Counted from the first letter of the stretch, positions 1 through 7,673 are shown. The stretch: DNA of 64,000 nt from Pseudolabrys sp. (GCA_022841665.1 JALHRB010000002.1:62001-126000); one strand, 5' to 3'. The notes: generated by a model from the letters alone, not told the origin. Program-made: numbers and translations.

Positions 1-1
1 T

Positions 2-73
2 GGCGACGGCAAGACGCCCGCTTCGATCATCGGCGCGCTCGCCGACCTCATCGCCCACGAGGCGCAGCCATGA
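2..73 (+). CDS. C-terminal end of an unidentified phage gene (partial)
   Basis: An open frame enters from the left edge and stops at 71-73. Only 23 residues are visible (beginning GDGKTPASIIGA), too few to name a family. The stop overlaps the ATG of the next gene in an ATGA junction, so it is probably the upstream member of the same rightward phage operon. The start lies outside the window. Confidence 0.45.
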   Translation, partial: GDGKTPASIIGALADLIAHEAQP

Positions 74-270
74 GGTGGGCACCCAAAGGATACGGCGGAG
101 AGCGGCGCCCTCCCGATCAGGTCAAACGCGATGGCTGGCACGAGCACGGCATCCTGGTGGTGAGCGTGCATGATCAATCTCTCACCTGGCCGGAGCGTGA
201 ACTGATCCGGCAGCTCGGAGGAAAACTTTACGGCAAACGCTCGACGAACAAGGAGGCGTACCATGGCTGA
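70..270 (+). CDS. small hypothetical phage protein
   Basis: A 66-residue basic protein that I do not recognise. It is translationally coupled at both ends: its ATG overlaps the stop of the preceding frame (ATGA) and its 3' end overlaps the start of the DUF6362 gene by 8 bp. It contains a WPERELIRQLGGKLYG segment but no catalytic motif that I can see. Its position directly before a DUF6362 gene suggests an early-region phage gene. Support is operon structure only. Confidence 0.55.
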   Translation: MRWAPKGYGGERRPPDQVKRDGWHEHGILVVSVHDQSLTWPERELIRQLGGKLYGKRSTNKEAYHG

Positions 271-691
271 TTGGACGCCGGCTTGCGTGGAAGCGCGGCT
301 GCACGAAGCGGCGGACGTGATGGCGCGTCTGCCGGAGGTGCGCGTGCAGGGTTACTACTCGCTGTGGCCGAAGATGCTCGCCGAGTTCAGCGATTTGGTT
401 GGCCAGGAACCTCAGCGCCTCAAGCGTCCTCCTCCGTCTCCCGATGCCATCACGCGGATGGAGGAGACACTGGGCTGGTTGCGGTGGCTTGAAGCCGAGG
501 ATGCGAAGCTCGCCTGGGCGCGCGCCGAGCGCACCCCATGGAAAATGATCTGCTGGCGGTTCGGTATCGCTCGCGCCACCGCGCATCGGCGCTGGCAATA
601 TGTGCTGAGCGTGATCACGTGGCGGCTCAACGGGCGGAGGGTGCCGGGGAAGCGGTCACGGCGATTCGTGGTCGAAAGAGCCAAGGCTTGA
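263..691 (+). CDS. DUF6362-like phage protein
   Basis: A 142-residue basic protein with a predicted C-terminal helix-turn-helix stretch (around 90-115, ending RATAHRRWQYV). The Trp-rich middle (LGWLRWLEAEDAKLAWARA) is typical of DUF6362 proteins in alphaproteobacterial prophages, where they lie upstream of a methyltransferase and the terminase. A DNA-binding role is inferred from the HTH-like segment. The start overlaps the previous gene by 8 bp. The stop lies only 4 bp from the convergent merR stop, so the mercury cassette begins exactly behind this gene. It appears full length. Confidence 0.65.
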   Translation: MADWTPACVEARLHEAADVMARLPEVRVQGYYSLWPKMLAEFSDLVGQEPQRLKRPPPSPDAITRMEETLGWLRWLEAEDAKLAWARAERTPWKMICWRFGIARATAHRRWQYVLSVITWRLNGRRVPGKRSRRFVVERAKA

Positions 692-695
692 GATT

Positions 696-1136
696 CTATG
701 CTTCAGCCGGCGGACGACGAACGTCGAGAACGTCAAGCACTGGGCATTCTGGTGCGGTAGTTCCAGTGCAACGCGCAACTGTCTTCGCCAGCAACCGCTC
801 CAGCTTGCGAAGGTCAGCTATCTTGGCGCGAATCTCGTCGAGATGATGCGAAGCGATTTCGCGAACTTCCCGACATGAGGCTTTTGCGGGGCCGCCGAGC
901 CGAATCAGCGCGCGGACCTGATCGAGAGAAAATCCCAACTCCCGCGACCGGCGGATAAAGGCCAGGATACGAAGGTGAGTGGCGTCATAGACGCGACGCC
1001 CACCGGCTGTGCGCGGCGGCGCCGGGAACATCTTGATCCGCTCGTAGTAGCGGATTGTCTCGATGTTCACGCCGGTAAGTTCCGACAAATTACCGATTGT
1101 TAACGCTTCCGCTCGCGCATCTGTGATCGAGCCCAT
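696..1136 (-). CDS. merR: MerR-type mercury-responsive transcriptional regulator
   Basis: A 146-residue MerR-family protein. The N-terminal winged helix spans about 12-80 (IGNLSELTGVNIETIRYYER), followed by a dimerisation coiled coil. Three cysteines at 88, 123 and 131 match the Hg(II)-binding triad of MerR, which binds mercury with one Cys from one subunit and two from the other. It is divergent from merT and separated from it by 68 bp holding a MerR-style promoter. In this family the apo-protein represses and the Hg-bound form activates by untwisting the DNA. The context makes Hg the likely ligand. The C-terminal Cys pair spacing (CX7C) is slightly shorter than in Tn501 MerR. Confidence 0.92.
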   Translation of the reverse strand: MGSITDARAEALTIGNLSELTGVNIETIRYYERIKMFPAPPRTAGGRRVYDATHLRILAFIRRSRELGFSLDQVRALIRLGGPAKASCREVREIASHHLDEIRAKIADLRKLERLLAKTVARCTGTTAPECPVLDVLDVRRPPAEA

Positions 1137-1147
1137 GGTGACCGGCC

Positions 1148-1178
1148 TTGCTCCTGTAGTGACTACAGGAAGTATACC
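1148..1178 (+). promoter_or_regulatory. merT promoter and MerR operator
   Basis: TTGCTC (1148-1153) and TATACC (1173-1178) are separated by exactly 19 bp, the over-long spacer characteristic of MerR-activated promoters. A perfect 8-bp dyad, TCCTGTAG / CTACAGGA (1152-1159 and 1163-1170) with a 3-bp centre, lies between them. It is located between divergent merR and merT, so the dyad is the expected MerR site controlling both. Confidence 0.85.
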
Positions 1179-1204
1179 GCCCGCGATCCAGAGAGGACAA
1201 CGAA

Positions 1205-1618
1205 ATGAGCGAAACGCGCAGCGCCATGGGTTCTATTGCATTGAGCGATCGCCCTGCCAACGCCTCGCCCGGCAAGGGTCAAAAGCTGGCGGCGGCGGGC
1301 GGGATCATCGGTGCGCTCGCCGCATCGTCGTGCTGCATTTTGCCGGTCGTTCTCTTTAGCCTTGGTGTCAGTGGCGCATGGATTGGAAACTTCACGCAGC
1401 TTGCGCCCTATCAGCCGTATTTCATTGCGGCCACGCTCGCTTTCATCGGCACCGGCTATTGGTTGGTCTATCGCTCGTCAAAGGTCGCCTGTGCAGAGGG
1501 TGAGGCTTGCGCACGGCCATTGCCTAACAGATTCGTTAAGATCGCGCTCATTGCGGCGACCGTCATTGTTCTTGCCGCCTGGGCCTTCGACTATGTCGCC
1601 CCCTACGTGCTGTCCTAA
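1205..1618 (+). CDS. merT: mercuric transport protein MerT
   Basis: A 137-residue inner-membrane protein that brings Hg(II) from periplasmic MerP to cytoplasmic MerA. Three hydrophobic segments are visible. The first carries the essential vicinal pair Cys43-Cys44 (SSCCILP) and the cytoplasmic loop holds Cys96 and Cys102. An AGAGAGGA-type ribosome site precedes the chosen ATG; an internal Met8 is an alternative start. It is the first gene of the merTPFA operon downstream of the MerR promoter. Confidence 0.93.
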   Translation: MSETRSAMGSIALSDRPANASPGKGQKLAAAGGIIGALAASSCCILPVVLFSLGVSGAWIGNFTQLAPYQPYFIAATLAFIGTGYWLVYRSSKVACAEGEACARPLPNRFVKIALIAATVIVLAAWAFDYVAPYVLS

Positions 1619-1635
1619 CCAATGGAGCAAATCAA

Positions 1636-1920
1636 ATGATGAAGTACGTCATCCCTGTTACGCTCTCGCTCGGCATCATCGGTCCTTCGTCTGCTCGTGC
1701 AGCGGAAAAAACGGTGACGCTCGCGGTGCAGAACATGTACTGCGCCGCGTGCCCGCACACCGTTAAATCGAGCCTGCAATCCGTGCCGGGTGTCAAAGCG
1801 GTTTCGGTGTCATTCAAAAACAAGACTGCCATCGTGACCTTCGACGACGCAAAGACCAACGTGAAGGCGCTGACGACAGCGACGACGAACGCCGGCTATC
1901 CGTCCTCTCCGAAAGGCTGA
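1636..1920 (+). CDS. merP: periplasmic mercury-binding protein MerP
   Basis: A 94-residue protein with a signal peptide (about 1-22, cleavage near SARA-AEK) and one heavy-metal-associated domain. The Hg ligands are Cys36 and Cys39 in NMYCAACPHTV. It is expected to capture Hg(II) in the periplasm and pass it to MerT or MerF. GGAG lies 8 bp before the ATG; the adjacent second ATG (1639) is an equally possible start. It is 17 bp downstream of merT in the same operon. Confidence 0.93.
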   Translation: MMKYVIPVTLSLGIIGPSSARAAEKTVTLAVQNMYCAACPHTVKSSLQSVPGVKAVSVSFKNKTAIVTFDDAKTNVKALTTATTNAGYPSSPKG

Positions 1921-1927
1921 GCCTCCG

Positions 1928-2179
1928 GTGAAAGCAGCCGGTACCACAATTGGAGCAGTGCTCGTTGGCGCCCTTGCGGTGGTTTGCTGCGCCACGCCAG
2001 CGATTATTGCGGGCATCAGCGTGACGGCGCTCGCAGCTTGGCTCTCCTATTCGGGATACGTGCTGATCGCAGCCGTGCTGATTGCCGGTGCGGTCGGCTG
2101 CGTCCTGTGGCTCCGGCGTCGCGGCATCAATGCTCAAGCGTGCTGCGGGCCAGCAAAGAAGGCGTCAAATCATGAGTGA
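1928..2179 (+). CDS. merF: mercury transport protein MerF
   Basis: An 83-residue protein with two predicted membrane helices. Vicinal cysteines occur in the first helix (Cys20-Cys21, VVCCATP) and at the C-terminal tail (Cys72-Cys73), the hallmark of MerF. It is a second inner-membrane route for Hg(II). It starts with GTG 7 bp after merP and its last codons overlap the merA start by 8 bp, implying translational coupling. Confidence 0.85.
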   Translation: MKAAGTTIGAVLVGALAVVCCATPAIIAGISVTALAAWLSYSGYVLIAAVLIAGAVGCVLWLRRRGINAQACCGPAKKASNHE

Positions 2180-3599
2180 CTGTTGCGCGTCTGGAAATCG
2201 CGGCAAGCAATTTGATCTCGCCGTCATCGGTGCGGGGTCGGCAGGCTTTTCGGCGGCGATCACTGCGGCAGAACAAGGTGCGCAGGTGGCTCTGATTGGT
2301 CATGGCACTCTTGGCGGCACATGCGTCAACATCGGTTGCGTGCCGTCAAAAACACTAATCCGGGCCGCTGAGACACAGCATCAGGCCAGCGCCGCCGCGC
2401 GCTTCGCAGGCATCAGGGCCAAAGGGCAGGTGGGCGATTGGACAGCGACCGTCCAGCAGAAAGACGAGCTCGTTTCGAGCCTGCGCCAATCGAAATACGC
2501 CGATCTTTTACCGGCTTATAACAACATCTCTTACGTCGAAGGGCAGGCCCGCCTTGCCGAAGGTGGCGTGGCCATCAATGGCGATCTGATCAAGGCGCCG
2601 CGCCTTATCATCGTCACGGGCGCACGGCCTGCAGTGCCCTCGATCCCCGGTCTTGATGCTGTCGAGTATCTGACAAGCACCACCGCGCTATCCCTTGAAT
2701 GCCTCCCGAAGTCATTGCTTGTGATCGGCGGGGGTTACATCGGCGCTGAACTAGCGCAGATGTTTGCGCGCATGGGCGTCAAAGTCACAGTCGTTTGCCG
2801 CAGCCACCTGTTGCCGGCGGCGGAGCCGGAAATCTCGGATGCTCTGTCAGGCTATTTCCGAGACGAAGGCATCGCTCTTGAGTGCGGGGTCACTTACAAG
2901 CAGGCGCGGCAGACTGAAGCTGGAGCGGCTCTTGTCGTCACGCGCGAAGCTCGGGATACGACGCTGACAGCCGAGCGCATTTTAGTTGCGACGGGTCGCG
3001 CCCCCAATGTCGAGGGGCTTGGCTTGAGAGAAGCCAAGATCGCGCAAGCGGCAAACGGCAGCATTCAGGTGGACGATCGAATGCAGACCACGCGCCCTGG
3101 CGTGTATGCGGCGGGCGATGTCACCGGCCACGATCAATTCGTTTACATGGCTGCTTACGGTGCGAAGCTTGCGGCCAAGAACGCTCTCAACGGAAACAGC
3201 CTGCGCTATGACAACACGGCTATGCCGTCGGTCGTATTCACTGATCCGCAGGTGGCAAGCGTCGGGTTGACCGAAGGCGCGGCCCGAGCCGCCGGCCGTG
3301 ACGTGAGAGTGTCCGTGCTACCCCTCAGTGCCGTGCCGCGCGCATTGGCGGCGCGAGATACGCGCGGCCTCATCAAGCTTGTTGCCGACAGAAAGAACCG
3401 CAAACTCCTGGGCGCGCACATTCTCGCGCCCGAAGGAAGCGACAGCATTCAGACTGCGGCGCTCGCCATCCAGCAGGGTCTGACGACCAACGATCTTGCC
3501 GACGCGATCTTTCCGTATCTCACAACCGTCGAAGGCTTGAAGCTTGCGGCATTGGGATTCGAGAAAGATGTCGCGAAACTGTCCTGCTGTGCCGGGTAG
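2172..3599 (+). CDS. merA: mercury(II) reductase
   Basis: A 475-residue flavoprotein disulfide reductase that reduces Hg(II) to volatile Hg(0) with NADPH. It has an N-terminal FAD dinucleotide fold (VIGAGSAGFSA), the redox-active motif GGTCVNIGCVPSK (Cys51, Cys56), the second nucleotide fold VIGGGYIGAELAQ, and the C-terminal Hg-delivering pair Cys472-Cys473 (LSCCAG). The N-terminal metal-binding domain of Tn501 MerA is absent, replaced by a short MSDCC leader. I chose the ATG at 2172, which overlaps merF; an upstream in-frame ATG at 2082 would lie deep inside merF and is not convincing. Confidence 0.95.
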   Translation: MSDCCASGNRGKQFDLAVIGAGSAGFSAAITAAEQGAQVALIGHGTLGGTCVNIGCVPSKTLIRAAETQHQASAAARFAGIRAKGQVGDWTATVQQKDELVSSLRQSKYADLLPAYNNISYVEGQARLAEGGVAINGDLIKAPRLIIVTGARPAVPSIPGLDAVEYLTSTTALSLECLPKSLLVIGGGYIGAELAQMFARMGVKVTVVCRSHLLPAAEPEISDALSGYFRDEGIALECGVTYKQARQTEAGAALVVTREARDTTLTAERILVATGRAPNVEGLGLREAKIAQAANGSIQVDDRMQTTRPGVYAAGDVTGHDQFVYMAAYGAKLAAKNALNGNSLRYDNTAMPSVVFTDPQVASVGLTEGAARAAGRDVRVSVLPLSAVPRALAARDTRGLIKLVADRKNRKLLGAHILAPEGSDSIQTAALAIQQGLTTNDLADAIFPYLTTVEGLKLAALGFEKDVAKLSCCAG

Positions 3600-3603
3600 T
3601 TGA

Positions 3604-3990
3604 ATGAACGTTGCAGCCCAATCCGCGAGGGACTGGCTCGGTAAGGCCCATACCAGCATCATCGCGTGGTGGCTCCCTAAAGGTGCCGTAGTCGCTGCGT
3701 TGTTCGCCCCGGTGTCGGCACGCGCGGCCGTTTGGTCCGCTGCGCTCATTTGGATGGGCACAGCGTGCATCCTCAATGCAAAGCGTTGCGGGCGCACGCA
3801 CTGCCGCTACACGGGACCGTACTATCTCGCCATGATCCTTCCTGTGCTTGTGCTTGCATCCGGCCTCGCGTCAGCAAACTTCTACGGTTGGCTCGCGCTT
3901 GCCGCTTTGATCGTCGGTGGCGGCTGGATCATTTGGTGGGCTACGGAACAAGCGTGGGGCGATTCTCGTAGTGCTAAGGATTGCTTCTAG
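3604..3990 (+). CDS. unrecognised Cys/His membrane protein at the end of the mer operon
   Basis: A 128-residue protein starting 4 bp after the merA stop, so probably cotranscribed. Three to four hydrophobic stretches are predicted (about 18-36, 42-57, 74-91, 93-112). A loop between them carries Cys55, Cys62 and Cys67 with a neighbouring His (KRCGRTHCRYTGPYY), potential soft-metal ligands. It does not read as MerT, MerC, MerE or MerF to me. Comparable small membrane proteins occur beside mer genes in other alphaproteobacteria, as far as I recall. A role in mercury transport or membrane handling of Hg(0)/Hg(II) is inference from position and cysteines only. Confidence 0.6.
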   Translation: MNVAAQSARDWLGKAHTSIIAWWLPKGAVVAALFAPVSARAAVWSAALIWMGTACILNAKRCGRTHCRYTGPYYLAMILPVLVLASGLASANFYGWLALAALIVGGGWIIWWATEQAWGDSRSAKDCF

Positions 3991-4087
3991 CTGATCTCGA
4001 CTTGGCCGTGTTGCCACCTGATTTCGGGAACAATGGAGCGCAGCGGAGATTCAATACCCGATTCTTCTGTCAAGATCATTTTGGAAC

Positions 4088-4124
4088 GTGAGACATTTTT
4101 TGGTGAGACATTTTTCGGCGAGAC
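4088..4124. repeat. 15-bp tandem repeat, two full copies and a partial third
   Basis: GTGAGACATTTTTTG (4088-4102) is followed directly by GTGAGACATTTTTCG (4103-4117), with one mismatch, and a degenerate third start GCGAGAC (4118-4124). It is AT-rich in a GC-rich context. Confidence 0.8.
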
Positions 4125-4274
4125 GCAGTTGACCGGTTCAGCGTAATTTCGCGTCAAGCTCGGGCGAGGCGCGCTCGACGATCAGCAAGACCGACGCACG
4201 GGTCCTCCCTGGCGCAAAATGGTATGCGGGGGGCAATGGCCCGAAATTTCGCTACGGCCAGCCACAAAATCTGA

Positions 4275-4395
4275 GTTACCAGTTACCACCCGACGTTGGC
4301 CCCTGTGTGCCCTAGAGGCGCGCAACGGCGCGCGTTTTTGGCTAGGCCGACCTGGTAACCGCGCGTGGTAACCCGCCGAAGCCAGTTACCACCCG
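4275..4395. repeat. cluster of five GTTACC/GGTAAC motifs
   Basis: GTTACC occurs at 4275-4280, 4282-4287 and 4385-4390, and its complement GGTAAC at 4354-4359 and 4367-4372. Two copies sit in an identical 14-bp context, CCAGTTACCACCCG (4279-4292 and 4382-4395). The cluster ends 27 bp before the methyltransferase ATG, so operator sites for a phage regulator or a replication/partition iteron are both possible. Confidence 0.7.
4317..4339 (+). terminator. possible rho-independent terminator
   Basis: GGCGCGC, an AAC loop and GGCGCGCG are followed by TTTTT. CCTAG and CTAGG flank it and could extend the pairing. It could end the mer transcript, but the GCGC sequence is self-complementary, so the fold is ambiguous. 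Confidence 0.4.
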
Positions 4396-4422
4396 CCGCG
4401 GCACACCGCCGAACCAAACCAA

Positions 4423-5818
4423 ATGAAACCGCGACTGCCCGACGCGGTCGAGCATTGGCCGCTCGATCGGCTGAGCCCGTACGCGCACAACGCCCGGACT
4501 CACGACGACGACCAGGTGGCGCAGATCGCGGCCTCGATCGTCGAATTTGGCTGGACCAACCCGATCCTGGTTGACGCGGAAGGAGGCATTGTCGCGGGCC
4601 ATGGCCGTCTGCTCGCCGCGCGTAAGCTCGGGCTCGACAGCGTGCCGGTCATCGTCCTCGACCAACTGACCCCGGCGCAGCGTCGCGCCTACGTCATCGC
4701 CGACAACAAGCTTGCGCTCAACGCCGGCTGGAACGAGGAACTGCTCGCGGCCGAACTGCATGCGCTCAACGGCGGCGGCTTCGACCTCGCGCTCACCGGC
4801 TTCTCCGAGATCGAACTCGACGCCTTGATGGCGCCGCTCGCCGATGAAGCGGAAGCGGATGAGCCCACGGGCGAGGAGGATGCTGCCGACGAAATGCCTG
4901 CAGCCTCGCGCGAGCCGGTCACTCGCACCGGAGACCTCTGGTTGATCGGCAAGCACAGGCTCCTCTGCGGCGACAGCACGAGTGCATCGGTGGTAGCGCG
5001 CGTGATGGACGGCGAACGCGCGGCGCTGGTCTTCACGTCGCCCCCCCTATGGGAGCCAACGCGACTACACGACCGGCGGCGTCAACAACTGGGATGCGCT
5101 GATGCGCGGCGTCTTCGCGGCCCTGCCGGTCGCGGATGCGGCGCAGATCCTGGTCAACCTCGGTCTGATCCATCGGGAGAACGAGTGGCAGCCGTACTGG
5201 CACGCCTGGCTCGATTGGATGCGCGAGCAGGGTTGGCGTCGGTTCGGGCTCTACGTCTGGGACCAGGGACCGGGACTGCCGGGCGACTGGAATGGTCGGC
5301 TGGCGCCGGCCTTTGAGCTCATCTTTCATTTCAATCGGAAGGCGCGAAAGCCGAACAAGATCGTGCCATGCAAGTGGGCCGGCCACGTCAACGACACGCA
5401 CGGCGGCATCAGGCACAAGGACGGCCATGTCGGCGAATGGACTCACGCCGGACAGGGCGTGCAGGACACGCGCATCCCCGACAACGTCATCCGCATCACG
5501 CGGCACAAGGCGCGCGGCATCGAAACCGAACATCCGGCGGTATTTCCCGTCGCGCTGCCGGAATTCGTGATGCGCGCCTACAGCAACGAGCGAGAGATCG
5601 TCTACGAGCCGTTCGCCGGCTCGGGCACCAGCATCATCGCGGCGGAACGTACGGGCCGGCGCATGCGGGCGATCGAACTCGCGCCCGAGTACGTCGACGT
5701 CGCGCTCCGCCGGTGGCGCAATCTCTTTCCCGATCAGCCAGTGAAACTCGATGGCGAAGGCCAAACTTTCGAAGCGGTCGCGCGCCAGCGTGGGGTCGCA
5801 ATCCCCAGCGACGGCTGA
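4423..5818 (+). pseudogene. ParB-like nuclease domain / DNA methyltransferase, frameshifted at a C7 tract
   Basis: The N-terminal 120 residues are a ParB/Srx-type domain (VAGHGRLLAARKLGL), then a linker, then an N-4/N-6 methyltransferase. The first frame reads to TSPP and then runs out of frame; the second frame resumes with YGSQRDYTTGG and continues to 5818 through the SAM-binding FAGSGTSIIAAE. Removing one C from the seven at 5041-5047 restores a continuous gene with the catalytic SPPY motif intact. So either the gene is inactivated, the tract is phase-variable, or there is a base-calling error. The protein would be about 464 residues, close to its downstream paralogue. Such genes are common in alphaproteobacterial phages and may modify phage DNA against host restriction. 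Confidence 0.85.
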
Positions 5819-7052
5819 GCCGCTGCAAGTCGAGAGCTGGCCGATCGATCGGCTGCTGCCCTACGCGGCCAACGCGCGGACCCACCCCGACGAGCAGCTC
5901 GCCCAGATTGCCGGCTCGATCGCGGAGTTCGGCTTCAACGTTCCCTGCTTGGTCGACGACCGCGGCGTGCTGATTGCCGGCCATGGCCGCATCGTCGCTG
6001 CGAAGCGGCTTGGCCTACAGCAGGTCCCAGTCATTCGGCTCGGGCACCTGACCGACGCTCAAGCGCGTGCGTTTCGCCTGGCCGATAATCGCATCGCACT
6101 CAACGCAGGGTGGGACGAGGAGATGCTGGCTGCCGAGCTCGGGCGGCTCAAGGAAGACGGCGTCGACCTCGACCTGCTGGGCTTTGCAGAGGATGAACTG
6201 GACCGCCTGCTCGATGGCCTCGATCAAGGTGGAGCGTCCGCTGAAGAGGACGAAGTCCCTGAACCGCCAGCCCAGGCGGTGACCCGCCCGAGCGATCTCT
6301 GGATGCTCGGGCGCCATCGTCTACTGTGCGGCGACGCTACGGTCGCAACAGACGTCCAACGTCTGCTCGACGGTGTGCGCCCGCATCTGATGGTGACGGA
6401 CCCACCCTACGGCGTCGAGTACGATCCGAACTGGCGGAACGAATCCGGGGTCTCCGAGACGGCGCGTGTCGGCAAAGTCAGCAACGATGACCGTGCGGAC
6501 TGGCGTGACGCCTGGAGCCTGTTCCCCGGCGAGGTCGCCTATGTCTGGCACTCTGGGATCCACGCGCGGACCGTCGCGGAGAGTCTCGACGCTTGCGGCT
6601 TCGGGATCAGGACACAGATCGTATGGGCGAAGCCACGCCTGGTGCTGGGACGCGGTGATTATCATTGGCAGCACGAACCGTGCTTCTACGCGGTGCGAAA
6701 GGGAGCGACCGGCCACTGGCAGGGCGCGCGCGATCAAACCACGCTATGGACCATCGCCACCGGAGAGAACGACGAAGCCACGGAGCACGGCACCCAGAAG
6801 CCGGTCGAATGCATGCGCCGGCCAATGGTCAACAACAGCGCGAAAGGTGATCTGGTTTATGAGCCGTTCGCAGGCTCTGGTTCGACGTTGATTGCTGCCG
6901 AAACCGTCGGCCGCGTTTGCCTCGCGATCGAAATCGATCCGCGCTACTGCGATGTCATCATCGAGCGCTGGCAGCGCCATGCCGGACGCGCGGCGACACT
7001 TGATGATGGGCGCACCTTCGATGTGCTAAAGGGCGAGAGGTTGACCGCATGA
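5751..7052 (+). CDS. ParB-like domain / DNA methyltransferase
   Basis: A 433-residue protein with the same layout as the preceding broken gene: ParB-like domain about 25-125 (IAGHGRIVAAKRLGL), acidic linker, then an adenine/cytosine-N methyltransferase with catalytic DPPY (TDPPYGVEYDP) and SAM motif FAGSGSTLIAAE near the C-terminus. The motif order (DPPY before FxGxG) is the beta class. The target sequence cannot be predicted. The start overlaps the previous gene by 68 bp; a later start is possible but would cut into the basic leader only. It ends 8 bp before a strong hairpin. Confidence 0.85.
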   Translation: MAKAKLSKRSRASVGSQSPATAEPLQVESWPIDRLLPYAANARTHPDEQLAQIAGSIAEFGFNVPCLVDDRGVLIAGHGRIVAAKRLGLQQVPVIRLGHLTDAQARAFRLADNRIALNAGWDEEMLAAELGRLKEDGVDLDLLGFAEDELDRLLDGLDQGGASAEEDEVPEPPAQAVTRPSDLWMLGRHRLLCGDATVATDVQRLLDGVRPHLMVTDPPYGVEYDPNWRNESGVSETARVGKVSNDDRADWRDAWSLFPGEVAYVWHSGIHARTVAESLDACGFGIRTQIVWAKPRLVLGRGDYHWQHEPCFYAVRKGATGHWQGARDQTTLWTIATGENDEATEHGTQKPVECMRRPMVNNSAKGDLVYEPFAGSGSTLIAAETVGRVCLAIEIDPRYCDVIIERWQRHAGRAATLDDGRTFDVLKGERLTA

Positions 7053-7059
7053 ACGGCAA

Positions 7060-7089
7060 AGCGCCGCCGGGTTTGAAACCGGCGGCGCT
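7060..7089. terminator. bidirectional hairpin terminator between convergent genes
   Basis: AGCGCCGCCGG (7060-7070) pairs perfectly with CCGGCGGCGCT (7079-7089) across an 8-nt loop GTTTGAAA. It lies between the rightward methyltransferase and the leftward DUF3489 gene. No T-run is present, so termination efficiency is uncertain. Confidence 0.6.
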
Positions 7090-7103
7090 GGGTCGTCTTC
7101 AAA

Positions 7104-7673
7104 TCAGGCCGCGATGCGGTAGACGCGGCCGCGCCCTTCGACCTTCTCCGACTGCACGTCCAGCCCGAGCTTCTTCTTGAGCGCGCCGGCGATGGCGCCG
7201 CGCACGGTGTGCGCCTGCCAATCGAATTTCTTCACGATCTCCTCGATGGTGGCGCCTTTGGCACTCTTGAGCATTTCGATGAGCTGCGCCTGCTTGCTGT
7301 TGGCGCGCGTGCCACGCGGCTTCTCCTTCGATTTGCCGGCCTTTCGCTTCCGGCGCGAGCCTGTCTCGGCTTCCGCGGCTGCATCGGCGTCACCCTCGGT
7401 ACCGGCAGGAGCCTCGTCCTGTTGGATGCCAAGGGCCTCGAATGCGGCTGACGCCGCACGCAAGGTCAAGCGGCCACGCTTCTTGTCCTCGCGCCAAACG
7501 GTGTCCTCGCGCTTGGCCTGCACTTCCTTGATCAGACCCTTGTTGAGAAGGCTGCCGAGAACCTTGGCCGCGGCACCGCCGGGAAGTTTGCCGGTGAGGG
7601 GATAGACCGATCGGTCCGGCCGCTGGCAAGCGGCCGTCAGGACAACGAGTTGAGAATCGGAAAGCTGTGCCAT
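7104..7673 (-). CDS. DUF3489 domain protein
   Basis: A 189-residue protein. The N-terminal half (LSDSQLVVLTAACQR) resembles a winged-helix fold. A Lys/Arg- and Ala/Glu-rich linker (about 85-125) leads to a C-terminal DUF3489 domain (TIEEIVKKFDWQAHTVRGAIAGALKKKLG) that also looks like an HTH. A DNA-binding regulatory role is an inference. Proteins of this type are frequent in Hyphomicrobiales prophages between the methyltransferase and terminase genes, as here. Confidence 0.75.
   Translation of the reverse strand: MAQLSDSQLVVLTAACQRPDRSVYPLTGKLPGGAAAKVLGSLLNKGLIKEVQAKREDTVWREDKKRGRLTLRAASAAFEALGIQQDEAPAGTEGDADAAAEAETGSRRKRKAGKSKEKPRGTRANSKQAQLIEMLKSAKGATIEEIVKKFDWQAHTVRGAIAGALKKKLGLDVQSEKVEGRGRVYRIAA

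Larger units (their letters stand above)
3991..4422. other. non-coding junction between the mer cassette and phage genes
   Basis: No convincing gene. It looks less GC-rich by eye than its surroundings in the first half. It holds a 15-bp tandem repeat (4088-4117), five GTTACC/GGTAAC motifs (4275-4390) and a GC hairpin followed by T5 (4317-4339). It probably contains the right breakpoint of the mer insertion and the promoter of the following methyltransferase gene. Confidence 0.5.

Noticed and set aside
2082-2171. 30-residue N-terminal extension of merA
   Set aside because: It overlaps merF and is unlike any MerA leader; ATG 2172 fits the operon overlap.
3991-4422. Terminal inverted repeats of a mer transposon
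   Set aside because: I looked for Tn3/Tn501- or Tn5053-like ends near 692 and 3991-4422 and found none; only tandem and dispersed short repeats are present.
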